Notes under the pieces: generated by a model
Told to the model about the DNA's origin: nothing
Database searches by the model: none
Seen by the model: the letters and a program-made list of their open reading frames with translations, nothing else
In this document: piece after piece, positions 1 to 7,047 of the stretch
Position numbering within the stretch: the first letter of the stretch is position 1
Layout of the letters: the number at the start of each line of letters is the position of its first letter
Made by a program: the position numbers and the translations under genes
DNA from: Alkalihalobacterium elongatum
GTDB taxonomy: Bacteria; Bacillota; Bacilli; Bacillales; Bacillaceae_F
NCBI RefSeq assembly: GCF_019024285.1
Contig: NZ_WMKZ01000017.1
Coordinates: 24,362-88,361, forward strand
DNA length: 64,000 bases
Direction of reading: 5' to 3'

Positions 1-1357
1 TCTTAGATAGCTGATCAAGACCACCTTGAGCAATCCCATTGACCGTCTCTGAAAGGGCCATTCGCATTTGCGTCAAAGCACTCGACAGCACGGTATCATT
101 TCGAAGCATACCGCTCCTCGCTTTTTCTTCCCAAAGTTCAATTTCCCGTTCTGACATTGCTCGACGCTGTTCCTCTGTTAATGGACGAAAATCACGATGC
201 CGCTCTTCTTTTAACTTTTCATTAATAAAGTCGATCATCTCATTATATTTAGTAATAAATTCTGTGACATGGTTAAAAATCTTCTCAACATCGGTTTCGA
301 CATTGATTGTTACTGGTGGGTCACTTTCTAAAATTGTATCCCTCAACGTAAACGTTGTGTTATTGATCGTAAAAGTGTTCGACGTTCGTTCCGTTTCAAG
401 GCCATTTATTACAAACTTGGCATTGGTGCCGCCTTGCTCAGTTGCTCCATCTAATTTTAAAAGTGAAGCAAGTGAACCACCGATTTCGATTTCATTGCCA
501 CCCTCATTAAATTTTCCTGTTACTGTGCGGGTTAATGAAATTCTTCCTGAATGTTCGTCATAAAAGGCGTTAATGCCCATCTTGGCACTGTTAATATCGG
601 AAATTAATTGATTAAGTGTCTTCTTATCATCGACCTCAAACTTCTTTGTGACTGGATTACCATTTTGATCATATACTGTTAGTTCAAGTGCTTGCGCTTC
701 GTAGCGATAGCCTACTTGAATATCGACCGTTTCATCTGCGGCAAAGCCCTCTACTATAATTTCACCATGTTCACTTATTGTAATTTGTCTAAGATTTTCT
801 CCTTCTCCATGTTTAAATGTCCATTGTCCATCACTACCAGAATTTGCAACAAAGGTAAATTGGTCATTTCCTACAATTACACTTGAAACATTGTGAATTG
901 TAGTGTGTGAAAGTTGAAGGTTCTCTTCATTTCCCGTGTATTGAAGGTTTGCTTGAGTAGCAAACTCTGAATTTAATGATTTCCTCGGATCAACCCTGTT
1001 TCCAGTTGTTGAAGTGATTTGAGCCGTACTAGACTTAGAAGCAGCCGTCGCAAGCTGGGTAACCCGTGAGATAGTAAAGCTTGTATCCCCAGCATCCGAA
1101 CGAGCAGTCGCGGTTACTTTATTACTGTTACTACTGTTTACTAGTTTTGCATTTAAATTGGCTGATCTTGAAAATGTATCATTTACATATTTCCTGAAAT
1201 CTTGTAGTTTTATATTTACTTCTCGATACGCATCTCGTTGCCATTCTTTAATTTGCTTATCTTGAATTAATTTATCAACAGGCATTCGTCGAACACGCAT
1301 CATGTCATCGACGATTTGATTAATATCCATCCCTGAAGCGAGACCTGATATTCTCAT
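1..1357 (-). CDS. fliD: Flagellar hook-associated protein 2 / filament cap, partial (C-terminus off the window)
   Basis: Reading the minus strand from an ATG at 1357 gives an open frame that runs off the left edge after about 452 codons. It starts MRISGLASGMDINQIVDDMM, the classic FliD N-terminus, and continues with the coiled region that packs against the filament. FliD caps the filament tip and helps exported flagellin polymerise outside the cell. A strong ribosome-binding site (AGAGGGGAGA) precedes the ATG, and a SigD-type promoter lies 42-68 bases upstream. In Bacillus, flaG (yvyC) normally lies just upstream, between hag and fliD; here that slot holds a broken RadC-like gene and a metallopeptidase-like gene. 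The start and family are clear; the C-terminal half cannot be seen. Confidence 0.95.
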   Translation of the reverse strand, partial: MRISGLASGMDINQIVDDMMRVRRMPVDKLIQDKQIKEWQRDAYREVNIKLQDFRKYVNDTFSRSANLNAKLVNSSNSNKVTATARSDAGDTSFTISRVTQLATAASKSSTAQITSTTGNRVDPRKSLNSEFATQANLQYTGNEENLQLSHTTIHNVSSVIVGNDQFTFVANSGSDGQWTFKHGEGENLRQITISEHGEIIVEGFAADETVDIQVGYRYEAQALELTVYDQNGNPVTKKFEVDDKKTLNQLISDINSAKMGINAFYDEHSGRISLTRTVTGKFNEGGNEIEIGGSLASLLKLDGATEQGGTNAKFVINGLETERTSNTFTINNTTFTLRDTILESDPPVTINVETDVEKIFNHVTEFITKYNEMIDFINEKLKEERHRDFRPLTEEQRRAMSEREIELWEEKARSGMLRNDTVLSSALTQMRMALSETVNGIAQGGLDQLSK

Positions 1358-1398
1358 TAACTTTCTCTCCCCTCTAGCCGATCGGTAATATATGTCTT

Positions 1399-1425
1399 AT
1401 ATCGGCACGATTCGATAAAAGTTAA
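1399..1425 (-). promoter_or_regulatory. SigD promoter of fliD
   Basis: On the minus strand the -10 reads GCCGATAT, an exact match to the SigD -10, with TTAA 15 bases upstream in place of TAAA. The spacing and position just upstream of fliD fit the flagellar sigma factor. Confidence 0.75.
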
Positions 1426-1502
1426 GTAGCATCCTAATAATTTCAATTTATTATCTCTAATAACTTCAAGAGTGACGATTATGTTGAAGTCTATAGAACC
1501 AT

Positions 1503-1812
1503 CCCTATGCTTCCTTGAATGTACTATTAATGAATTTAAGCTTCCTACACGGCAAGCATTAATCTCTGTTGGTTATTTTTTGTTTCTAAACAAACGACAA
1601 TGACTACGCCCTTTTTGCATTAATCATTAGGGCTTTAGTAGATTATAAGCATCAACTGGTGATGTAATCTTCCTTTCTTTGTACAACATGCTAGACTTCC
1701 TAACCATCTTTAGACTAACAATATTCACTCGCTTGGCTGGCTTGGTATTCCATTCTTTAACCTCTTCAATCAATCGTAGCTGTAACTGCTTTGTGTTCTC
1801 GTACATTCTCAT
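1503..1812 (-). pseudogene. Broken RadC/JAB-domain (MPN) gene remnant
   Basis: The first 61 codons (1812 to 1627) have a good Shine-Dalgarno (TAGGAGGAA) and end in a stop. Their sequence (PAKRVNIVSLKMVR, then KERKITSPVDAYNLLKP) resembles the N-terminus of short JAB/RadC-like proteins seen on mobile elements. After the stop, further family-like stretches appear in other frames: VIVVCLETKN, then INACRVGSLNSLIVHS (about 1562-1515), which resembles the segment before the JAB metal site. At least two frameshifts separate these pieces, and the HxH metal site is not recognisable. I read it as a decayed mobile-element gene inserted in the flagellar locus. The 61-residue peptide could still be made. 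Confidence 0.7.
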
Positions 1813-1837
1813 TTCACATTCCTCCTAAAATAGAAAT

Positions 1838-1868
1838 AGCCCCTACTCCCATGATGGAAGTAGGGGCT
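1838..1868 (-). terminator. Hairpin upstream of the RadC remnant
   Basis: A perfect 10-bp inverted repeat (AGCCCCTACT / AGTAGGGGCT, 11-base loop) is followed on the minus strand by a T-rich stretch. It could terminate transcription arriving from the gene ending at 2080, or attenuate the RadC remnant. Confidence 0.5.
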
Positions 1869-2079
1869 AAGCTCGCTTGTTTCTTGAACATCTAGTGCTC
1901 ACAGAACAAACGTACGTTCATAATTATAATATAAACTTGAAGCTTGTGTTGGGTGCGGGTTAGGAAGATAGTTTGTATGCAAGTGTATTGTTTGCAAAGT
2001 GGGCTTCATGGGGATTCAATCAATTGGAAGGATCTAATGGAACAAGGGGGCTGTCCACTTGTTTCCCCTGTTCCACAAA

Positions 2080-2781
2080 TCAACGTTTAATTATTGTATA
2101 ATCATCTAAGCTTTTTAATTGTAATTCATCTTCACAATTAAGTAATCTAATAAGGTTAAATGAAATTTCGTTTATATCATCGATACTATTTTTGGAAGTA
2201 TTTTTAAGCATTTCATATTCATGGCTTAAACCTTCTTCACCAAATTGATTGTATAATGCATCAAAATCATAACATTTTGCAAACGTAGAACGATCAAATA
2301 ATCCCAATAAACATACCTTTTCATCGAAATAGTAATATAGAGGTATTGAATGCACTTTATTACTTAGAGAATATTTAGACTGTAGTTCTCTAAATCCTCT
2401 ATTATCAAGTTCTGTTTTTAATAGAAAATGATGTGTTAATCCACTCATTAGTATATGTTTTACACCTTCTGCTAGACCCGTTACATTCTCTTTCTTTAGT
2501 ACTGGTAGTAAAGCTCCATCTAAAACCAACAAGTAATGCATCAATTCATGTGCCATTATTAGAATCGACTCGTCACCTAAGTTAATATCAAGCTCAATGA
2601 TGACCTCTTTACTAAGGTATTGTATCTCACCCTTTTTCTTCCCGTAGCTTTCATATACTTTGATATCTCTCTTATGATTAGGGTGTTGAGTGATAGTACT
2701 ATACAATTCTCTTATTCTATCATCCATTTCAATATATTCTCTTAATAAATCTCTCTTAAAATTCACCATAAACACCTGCAT
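2080..2781 (-). CDS. HELMH-motif putative metallopeptidase, family not recognised
   Basis: A 233-residue soluble protein (or 229 if ATG 2769 is used). Residues 78-82 read HELMH in a hydrophobic helix context (IMAHELMHYLL), the HExxH signature of gluzincin/IrrE-like zinc proteases. No signal peptide or membrane segment is visible, so a cytoplasmic protein is likely. I cannot name the third zinc ligand with confidence. The gene lies directly behind the hag terminator and has only a weak Shine-Dalgarno, so expression may come from hag read-through or an unseen promoter. It is not part of the known flagellar set and, with the RadC remnant, marks an accessory insertion between hag and fliD. The protease call rests on the motif only. 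Confidence 0.6.
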   Translation of the reverse strand: MQVFMVNFKRDLLREYIEMDDRIRELYSTITQHPNHKRDIKVYESYGKKKGEIQYLSKEVIIELDINLGDESILIMAHELMHYLLVLDGALLPVLKKENVTGLAEGVKHILMSGLTHHFLLKTELDNRGFRELQSKYSLSNKVHSIPLYYYFDEKVCLLGLFDRSTFAKCYDFDALYNQFGEEGLSHEYEMLKNTSKNSIDDINEISFNLIRLLNCEDELQLKSLDDYTIIKR

Positions 2782-2798
2782 GTCATTTTCATATTATT

Positions 2799-2828
2799 AA
2801 AAAGAGACCCTAGCAATGCTAGAGCCTC
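2799..2828 (-). terminator. Rho-independent terminator of hag
   Basis: An 11-bp stem including two G-U pairs (GAGGCTCTAGC paired with GCTAGGGTCTC) is followed by five T residues on the minus strand, shortly after the hag stop codon. Confidence 0.85.
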
Positions 2829-2851
2829 CTTTGTAATTGTTAAAATTAAGA

Positions 2852-4024
2852 TTATCCTAATAACTGTAATACAGCTTGTGGAGCTTGGTTAGCTTGTGCA
2901 AGCATTGCTTGAGAAGCTTGAGAAAGAATGTTGTTCTTTGTCATTTCCATTACTTCACGAGCCATATCTACGTCACGGATACGCGATTCTGCAGCTTGTA
3001 AATTCTCTGAAGATGTACCTAAGTTAGCAATTGTATGTTCTAAACGATTTTGGAATGCACCTAGATTAGAACGTTCAGCTGATACATTTTCAATAGCTTG
3101 GTTAATAGCTGAGATAGCTGCTCCTGCTTTGCTAGCAGATGTTAAGTCAATTTCATCAACTTTTAACGCTGATGCGCTCATATCGTTAATTCCTACTGAA
3201 ATAGTTTGAGAAGAGTTAGCACCTATTTGGAAAGAAAGAGATTTACTATCGCCTTCTTCAACTGCCGCACGAGTTGTAATAGTAGCTTCTTTACCTACTA
3301 ACTTTGCAGCCTCAGCAGGATCATCTATATCAGAAACAGTGATTGTTACCCCTGCAATTGCAGTATCATTTTCATCGCCCACATCTACACTAATGTCTTC
3401 TGTAAGATTTCCTTTTGAATCAGCAACACTTAAAGTGTAACTTGTAACAGCTCCTTCATCATCTGTTTCGAAGCCAGTGATCTTAACAGTAAATGTACCG
3501 TCAGTCAAATCACCTTCACCTAAATCAGTAGCTTCAATAGTTAATGCACCTTTACTGTCATTATTTTCAATTTTGAAACTTTCTTCTGAAACTCTTGCAC
3601 CAGCTAAATCACCATTTAAAAGTTTCTTAGTGTTAAACTCGGTAGTGTCAGCAATACGATCAATCTCTTGAACTAACTGATCAACTTCTTTTTGAAGTTC
3701 TGCACGATCAGTATCTGTATTTGTATCATTAGCTGCTTGAACCGCTAATTCACGCATACGTTGAAGGATTGAATGTGTTTCGTTTAATGCACCTTCAGCT
3801 GTTTGAATTAAAGAAATACCATCTTGTGCGTTACGAGATGCTTGATCTAAACCACGAATTTGTCCACGCATTTTTTCAGAGATTGCAAGACCAGCCGCAT
3901 CGTCTCCAGCTTTGTTAATGCGAAGACCTGAAGAAAGCTTTTGCATTGAATTTTGTGCTCCAGCTTGGTTAATACCCATCTGACGGTGGTTGTTCAACGC
4001 AGAAATATTGTTGTTAATAATCAT
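2852..4024 (-). CDS. hag: Flagellin
   Basis: The filament subunit, 390 residues, exported by the flagellar type III apparatus. Residues 1-140 carry the conserved D0/D1 N-terminus (MIINNNISALN, then RINKAGDDAAGLAISEKMRG) and the last 100 residues the matching C-terminus, ending VLQLLG. The centre (about 140-290) is a variable, acidic outer domain, which makes this flagellin longer than the roughly 300-residue B. subtilis Hag. The start has a strong Shine-Dalgarno (AAGGAGGA). A long leader with a SigD promoter and a CsrA-type hairpin lies upstream, and csrA and fliW follow further upstream, so translation is very probably controlled by CsrA. The sequence is intact and the identification is certain. 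Confidence 0.98.
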   Translation of the reverse strand: MIINNNISALNNHRQMGINQAGAQNSMQKLSSGLRINKAGDDAAGLAISEKMRGQIRGLDQASRNAQDGISLIQTAEGALNETHSILQRMRELAVQAANDTNTDTDRAELQKEVDQLVQEIDRIADTTEFNTKKLLNGDLAGARVSEESFKIENNDSKGALTIEATDLGEGDLTDGTFTVKITGFETDDEGAVTSYTLSVADSKGNLTEDISVDVGDENDTAIAGVTITVSDIDDPAEAAKLVGKEATITTRAAVEEGDSKSLSFQIGANSSQTISVGINDMSASALKVDEIDLTSASKAGAAISAINQAIENVSAERSNLGAFQNRLEHTIANLGTSSENLQAAESRIRDVDMAREVMEMTKNNILSQASQAMLAQANQAPQAVLQLLG

Positions 4025-4031
4025 GTTAATT

Positions 4032-4066
4032 TCCTCCTTGAGTTAACTCCGCCCACATCCTTGTGG
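4032..4066 (-). promoter_or_regulatory. CsrA-binding hairpin and GGA-containing Shine-Dalgarno in the hag leader
   Basis: At 4053-4066 the transcript reads CCACAAGGATGTGG: a 5-bp stem (CCACA/TGTGG) presenting AGGA in the loop, containing ACAAGGATGT of the CsrA consensus. A second GGA site is the Shine-Dalgarno itself (AAGGAGGA, 4032-4039). This two-site layout is how CsrA represses hag translation in B. subtilis; FliW relieves it. Confidence 0.8.
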
Positions 4067-4086
4067 TTGGATTGATAGTTTTGCAG

Positions 4087-4129
4087 GCAATAAGATCGAT
4101 GCACCGGCCGGATACAACTATCTTATTGC
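4087..4129 (-). other. Stem-loop in the hag 5' leader
   Basis: A perfect 10-bp inverted repeat (GCAATAAGAT / ATCTTATTGC) with a 23-base loop lies between the SigD promoter and the CsrA hairpin. It may protect or structure the long flagellin leader; no specific family is recognised. Confidence 0.55.
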
Positions 4130-4142
4130 TGCTACATTACTT

Positions 4143-4169
4143 ATATCGACTTGGTTCGGCAAAAGTTTA
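4143..4169 (-). promoter_or_regulatory. SigD promoter of hag
   Basis: On the minus strand TAAA is followed by exactly 15 bases and GTCGATAT, seven of eight matches to the SigD -10 (GCCGATAT). It lies about 120 bases upstream of the hag ATG. Confidence 0.85.
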
Positions 4170-4341
4170 ATAGTTTTTTAGAGATTTTTTGTTGTTCATT
4201 TTTTTGTAACAAAATGGGTAATTTCAATGTCTAAGTACCTAAAACAAACCCGCAATTATTTTAGGAATTCGACTTTTCATTTCAAATTTTTGAGATTAAA
4301 TCTTGCTACTTTTCTTTCCAAACTCACGTACTCAACCAAAT

Positions 4342-4376
4342 AAAAAACAGAACCCGCCCTAAAAGAACAAGTTCTG
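4342..4376 (-). terminator. Terminator after csrA
   Basis: A 6-bp stem (CAGAAC/GTTCTG, 17-base loop) followed by TTTTTT on the minus strand separates csrA from the hag promoter region. Confidence 0.6.
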
Positions 4377-4393
4377 CTTCCCTTCCGCACTAT

Positions 4394-4618
4394 TTATCTC
4401 CCTTTCAAAAACGCCTCCAACCCGGCAACCGATACACTTGCCGCAGCTTGGTTATTCTCTTCCTGGATGGCAAGGTAGATTTCTTTCCGATGAATGTCTA
4501 AATTCTTTGGTGCTTCAATTCCAATCTTTACTTGGTCACCGTCGACGGCTAGGATGGTGATTTCAATGTCGTCACCGATTGTAATGGACTGGTTCTTCTT
4601 TCTCGTGAGTACGAGCAT
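4394..4618 (-). CDS. csrA: Carbon storage regulator, RNA-binding translational repressor
   Basis: A 74-residue protein with the canonical start [20 protein letters not shown] and the [14 protein letters not shown] segment whose RNA-contacting residues bind GGA motifs. CsrA forms a homodimer and in Bacillus represses flagellin translation by bridging two sites on the hag leader; FliW sequesters it. The ATG follows the fliW stop directly and its Shine-Dalgarno (GGAGGGAAAG) lies inside the end of fliW, so the two are translationally coupled. A terminator follows. The C-terminus (about residues 52-74) is helical, as in Gram-positive CsrA that binds FliW. Confidence 0.97.
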   Translation of the reverse strand: MLVLTRKKNQSITIGDDIEITILAVDGDQVKIGIEAPKNLDIHRKEIYLAIQEENNQAAASVSVAGLEAFLKGR

Positions 4619-5071
4619 TTACTTTCCCTCCCCTACCTTTGCGGCTGCTGTTTGGATGAGCTTTTGTTTCGTTTCATAGTCACTTTCCACCATGACAAAC
4701 TGTTTCCCTAAATTTTTAGCTGTATTTATAACGATTGGGCCTTGCAGGTTAACCGTTGAATTAGCAAAAGGCTCTTTGACCGTCACGATCGTATAGATAG
4801 CGACGTCTGCTTCTTTTTCTATATGTAATTTTTCGATCGTACTATCTGAAAGCTTGACCGAGTAATCGCTGAAAAAATGAAAAGGATTCACGATGATAAA
4901 TGCTGTTTGTACTGTTTTGGTCGATTGTAAAATGTAAAAAGGCGCACCTTCAGCGAATGGAACGATTGCGAATTCTGTTTCGTCTTCAAAGGCAGGTAAA
5001 CCTTTTTCAAATGTAATGACATCCTCTTTAGTAATTGTTACTTCTCCAATAAATTTTGTTTCAATCTTCAT
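4619..5071 (-). CDS. fliW: Flagellar assembly factor FliW, CsrA antagonist and flagellin chaperone
   Basis: FliW binds both flagellin and CsrA. When flagellin is exported, free FliW captures CsrA and hag translation resumes. The protein starts MKIETKFIGEVTI and contains ITFEKGLPAFEDETEFA, the hallmark FliW N-terminal segment. A TTG 21 bases upstream (5092) extends the frame, but ATG 5071 has the better Shine-Dalgarno (GGTGAT) and matches the family start, giving 150 residues. It is immediately followed by csrA with no gap. The set fliW, csrA and hag is complete here, so the homeostatic switch is expected to work. Confidence 0.95.
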   Translation of the reverse strand: MKIETKFIGEVTITKEDVITFEKGLPAFEDETEFAIVPFAEGAPFYILQSTKTVQTAFIIVNPFHFFSDYSVKLSDSTIEKLHIEKEADVAIYTIVTVKEPFANSTVNLQGPIVINTAKNLGKQFVMVESDYETKQKLIQTAAAKVGEGK

Positions 5072-5186
5072 CTCTATCACCACAACTTTCAAACTGATAT
5101 GTTTATGTTACCATTTTATAGAAAGTTCATGCACGAATTCAATTCAGGGCTCGACAGCAGTAACAGTAACAATGATCGACCACATG

Positions 5187-5210
5187 AAAAAACACCTCAA
5201 CACAAAGGTG
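5187..5210 (-). terminator. Weak terminator-like hairpin between yviE and fliW
   Basis: A 5-bp stem (CACCT/AGGTG) followed by six T residues on the minus strand. The stem is short, so it may only attenuate transcription into fliW-csrA. Confidence 0.4.
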
Positions 5211-5226
5211 ACCTCTCTATTAGGAA

Positions 5227-5805
5227 CTATAATCCCTTATTTACGAACGCCCCCACTGCTTGGAACGAAATGCTGTTTTTCTGTTTGAGGTACACGTCTG
5301 TTTGCCATTTAGGGATATCGACGTGAGTTGGACTTTGGTTTACTTGAACGTTGACGTCTCTTCGGTTCACTTTTATGTTCGTTTCACCAGAATCGTAATG
5401 GACCTTTACTGAAAATGGCTTTGGCATTGTACCGAGATTAAAGTCGTACGTTTGCAGCTGGCTGTTCGTTTTCGCAATTTGTTGAATTGCCCCCTGGCCA
5501 TTTTCAATCTTCATGAGTTGGTCACCTTGCTGGGCAATTCTCGCTATGTACTGATTCGCCTTTTGCTCACCGCGTTGAACGATGTCACCTAAATAACGGG
5601 AGATACCTTTTAAATTGGCATCAGCAAAGGCCTGCGATTGATCGATGTGTAACTTAGCCGCTCTTTTACTTATTTGCAGGATGTCGTTGTGCTGCTGATC
5701 AATTCTTAAGTCGGCATGGCCTTGTTGAATGCGCATCGGAGGCTTTTGTGTCTTCATTCCAATTTCAGCACGTGCCGAAGAGATTTGTAATTGGGCGAGT
5801 TTCAT
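5227..5805 (-). CDS. yviE: YviE family flagellar-locus protein of unknown function
   Basis: A 192-residue soluble protein starting MKLAQLQISSARAEIGM. It repeats short strand-like phrases (RIQQGHADLRIDQQHNDI, then KLHIDQSQAFAD) and ends with VNVQVNQSPTHVDIPKW, which fits the YviE family always found between flgL and fliW in Bacillus. No enzyme motif, signal peptide or membrane segment is visible. The start has a strong Shine-Dalgarno (AAGGGGGAA). Its conserved position suggests a role with late flagellar export or assembly, but none is established from sequence. The family call relies on context as much as on sequence. Confidence 0.85.
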   Translation of the reverse strand: MKLAQLQISSARAEIGMKTQKPPMRIQQGHADLRIDQQHNDILQISKRAAKLHIDQSQAFADANLKGISRYLGDIVQRGEQKANQYIARIAQQGDQLMKIENGQGAIQQIAKTNSQLQTYDFNLGTMPKPFSVKVHYDSGETNIKVNRRDVNVQVNQSPTHVDIPKWQTDVYLKQKNSISFQAVGAFVNKGL

Positions 5806-5825
5806 GAAAATTCCCCCTTATAATA

Positions 5826-5863
5826 AATGGTGCCAGGCACCTATAAAGGTGCCTGGCACCATT
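5826..5863. repeat. Palindromic GGTGCCAGGCACC dispersed repeat, copy 1
   Basis: A perfect 17-bp inverted repeat with a 4-base loop, lying between flgL and yviE. Each arm contains GGTGCCAGGCACC, itself a palindrome around one base. Two more copies occur at 20811-20858 and 22351-22388. It lacks a long T tract, so termination is possible but not certain. Confidence 0.85.
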
Positions 5864-5880
5864 CTTTTACGGACAGCGCC

Positions 5881-7011
5881 CTATCTCAAAAAGTCCAGCA
5901 GCGTCGGCTGCATGATGCGGGCGCCGGCGGATAGGGCTGCGCGGTGGACGCTTTCTTGGGTCATGAGGTCGACAATGGTTCGTTCGATGTCGACATCTTC
6001 GTTATTGGACATGATGCGTCTTGCGATGACCTCTTGCTCCATGAGTCGGCTGTCGACCATTTCTACGCGGTTAATACGGGCACCGAGTTCGGCACGTTCG
6101 GCGACAAATTGATCGATGTGTTTATCAAAGTTACTAATTAGTTTCGTTAGGTCTTCACCTTTTGTTGATGGGTCTTTTAAGGCATTTTCTAAACGAATGA
6201 TGTCACCGAACAGGGCATTCGAGAAGATGTTTTGTGGTGTTACGTTGACAGGCAGCGTTACACCTTTTAATATTTCAATTTCAACTGCTTGGCGATTCGT
6301 TGAAACTGCACCTACTTGTGACACGGTCACATTCCAATCCTTTAATGAATTAGACACCATCGCTGGTGGGGTTGTATTGCTTTTTGGATCAGGTGATGTA
6401 TGGGTTACAGTGTTCGTTGCCACATCAATCGTAATCGTTTCAAGTCCGTTCACAAAGGTATGGGTATCTCCAGCTGCATGATCAAACTGAAAGACTTTAC
6501 CGTTAAAAGACACTTCAAGTTGCCCATTTTCATAGTTTGGAAGGTCACCCACACTGATGTTCATTTTACTTGTATCCACAGGGGCATTCATTGTATTGGC
6601 ACCGTTAAAGATATATTTATTGTTTGCTTTTGTATTCGCCATCGACTCAATATGAGCTCGCAGCTGTTCAATTTCTTTGGCGATGTTTGCTCGTTGGGTC
6701 GGTTCAAACGTATCATTAGAAGCTTGAACGGTTAGCTCTCGAATACGGTGCAAAGCTTGTGTTGTAATATCTAACGCCGAGTCGGCGCTATCCATCCAAT
6801 TGTATACTTCTGCTAGATTTCGTTTGAATTGATCGACCTCTGTTACTTGCGTTCGGTAGCGCATTCCGTTCATCGCGACAACTGGGTCTTGATGCGCTCG
6901 AGTGATCTTCTTTTGACTTGCGAGCTGGTCCTGAAGCTTCCCTAACCGCTCATAGCCTTGATTAATATGACGTAATGTATTCATTGAAAGCATCGTTTGA
7001 GTAACTCGCAT
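5881..7011 (-). CDS. flgL: Flagellar hook-filament junction protein 3
   Basis: FlgL joins hook to filament together with FlgK. The protein has the flagellin-like N-terminal domain (MRVTQTMLSMNTLRHINQGY, then RIRELTVQASNDT) and C-terminal helix (RRIMSNNEDVDIERTIVDLM), separated by a short variable centre that makes it about 375 residues. An ATG nine bases upstream (7020) is also in frame, but the start at 7011 matches the family and lies at a better distance from AGGTAG. It follows flgK by about 36 bases, in the order flgM-flgN-flgK-flgL. A palindromic repeat separates it from yviE. Confidence 0.95.
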   Translation of the reverse strand: MRVTQTMLSMNTLRHINQGYERLGKLQDQLASQKKITRAHQDPVVAMNGMRYRTQVTEVDQFKRNLAEVYNWMDSADSALDITTQALHRIRELTVQASNDTFEPTQRANIAKEIEQLRAHIESMANTKANNKYIFNGANTMNAPVDTSKMNISVGDLPNYENGQLEVSFNGKVFQFDHAAGDTHTFVNGLETITIDVATNTVTHTSPDPKSNTTPPAMVSNSLKDWNVTVSQVGAVSTNRQAVEIEILKGVTLPVNVTPQNIFSNALFGDIIRLENALKDPSTKGEDLTKLISNFDKHIDQFVAERAELGARINRVEMVDSRLMEQEVIARRIMSNNEDVDIERTIVDLMTQESVHRAALSAGARIMQPTLLDFLR

Positions 7012-7047
7012 TTTATTCATCTACCTCACTTATCATCTGTCAACCGC

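Noticed and set aside
39..563. A 174-codon plus-strand frame at the left edge
   Set aside because: It is antisense to fliD, whose minus-strand frame is clearly the coding one.
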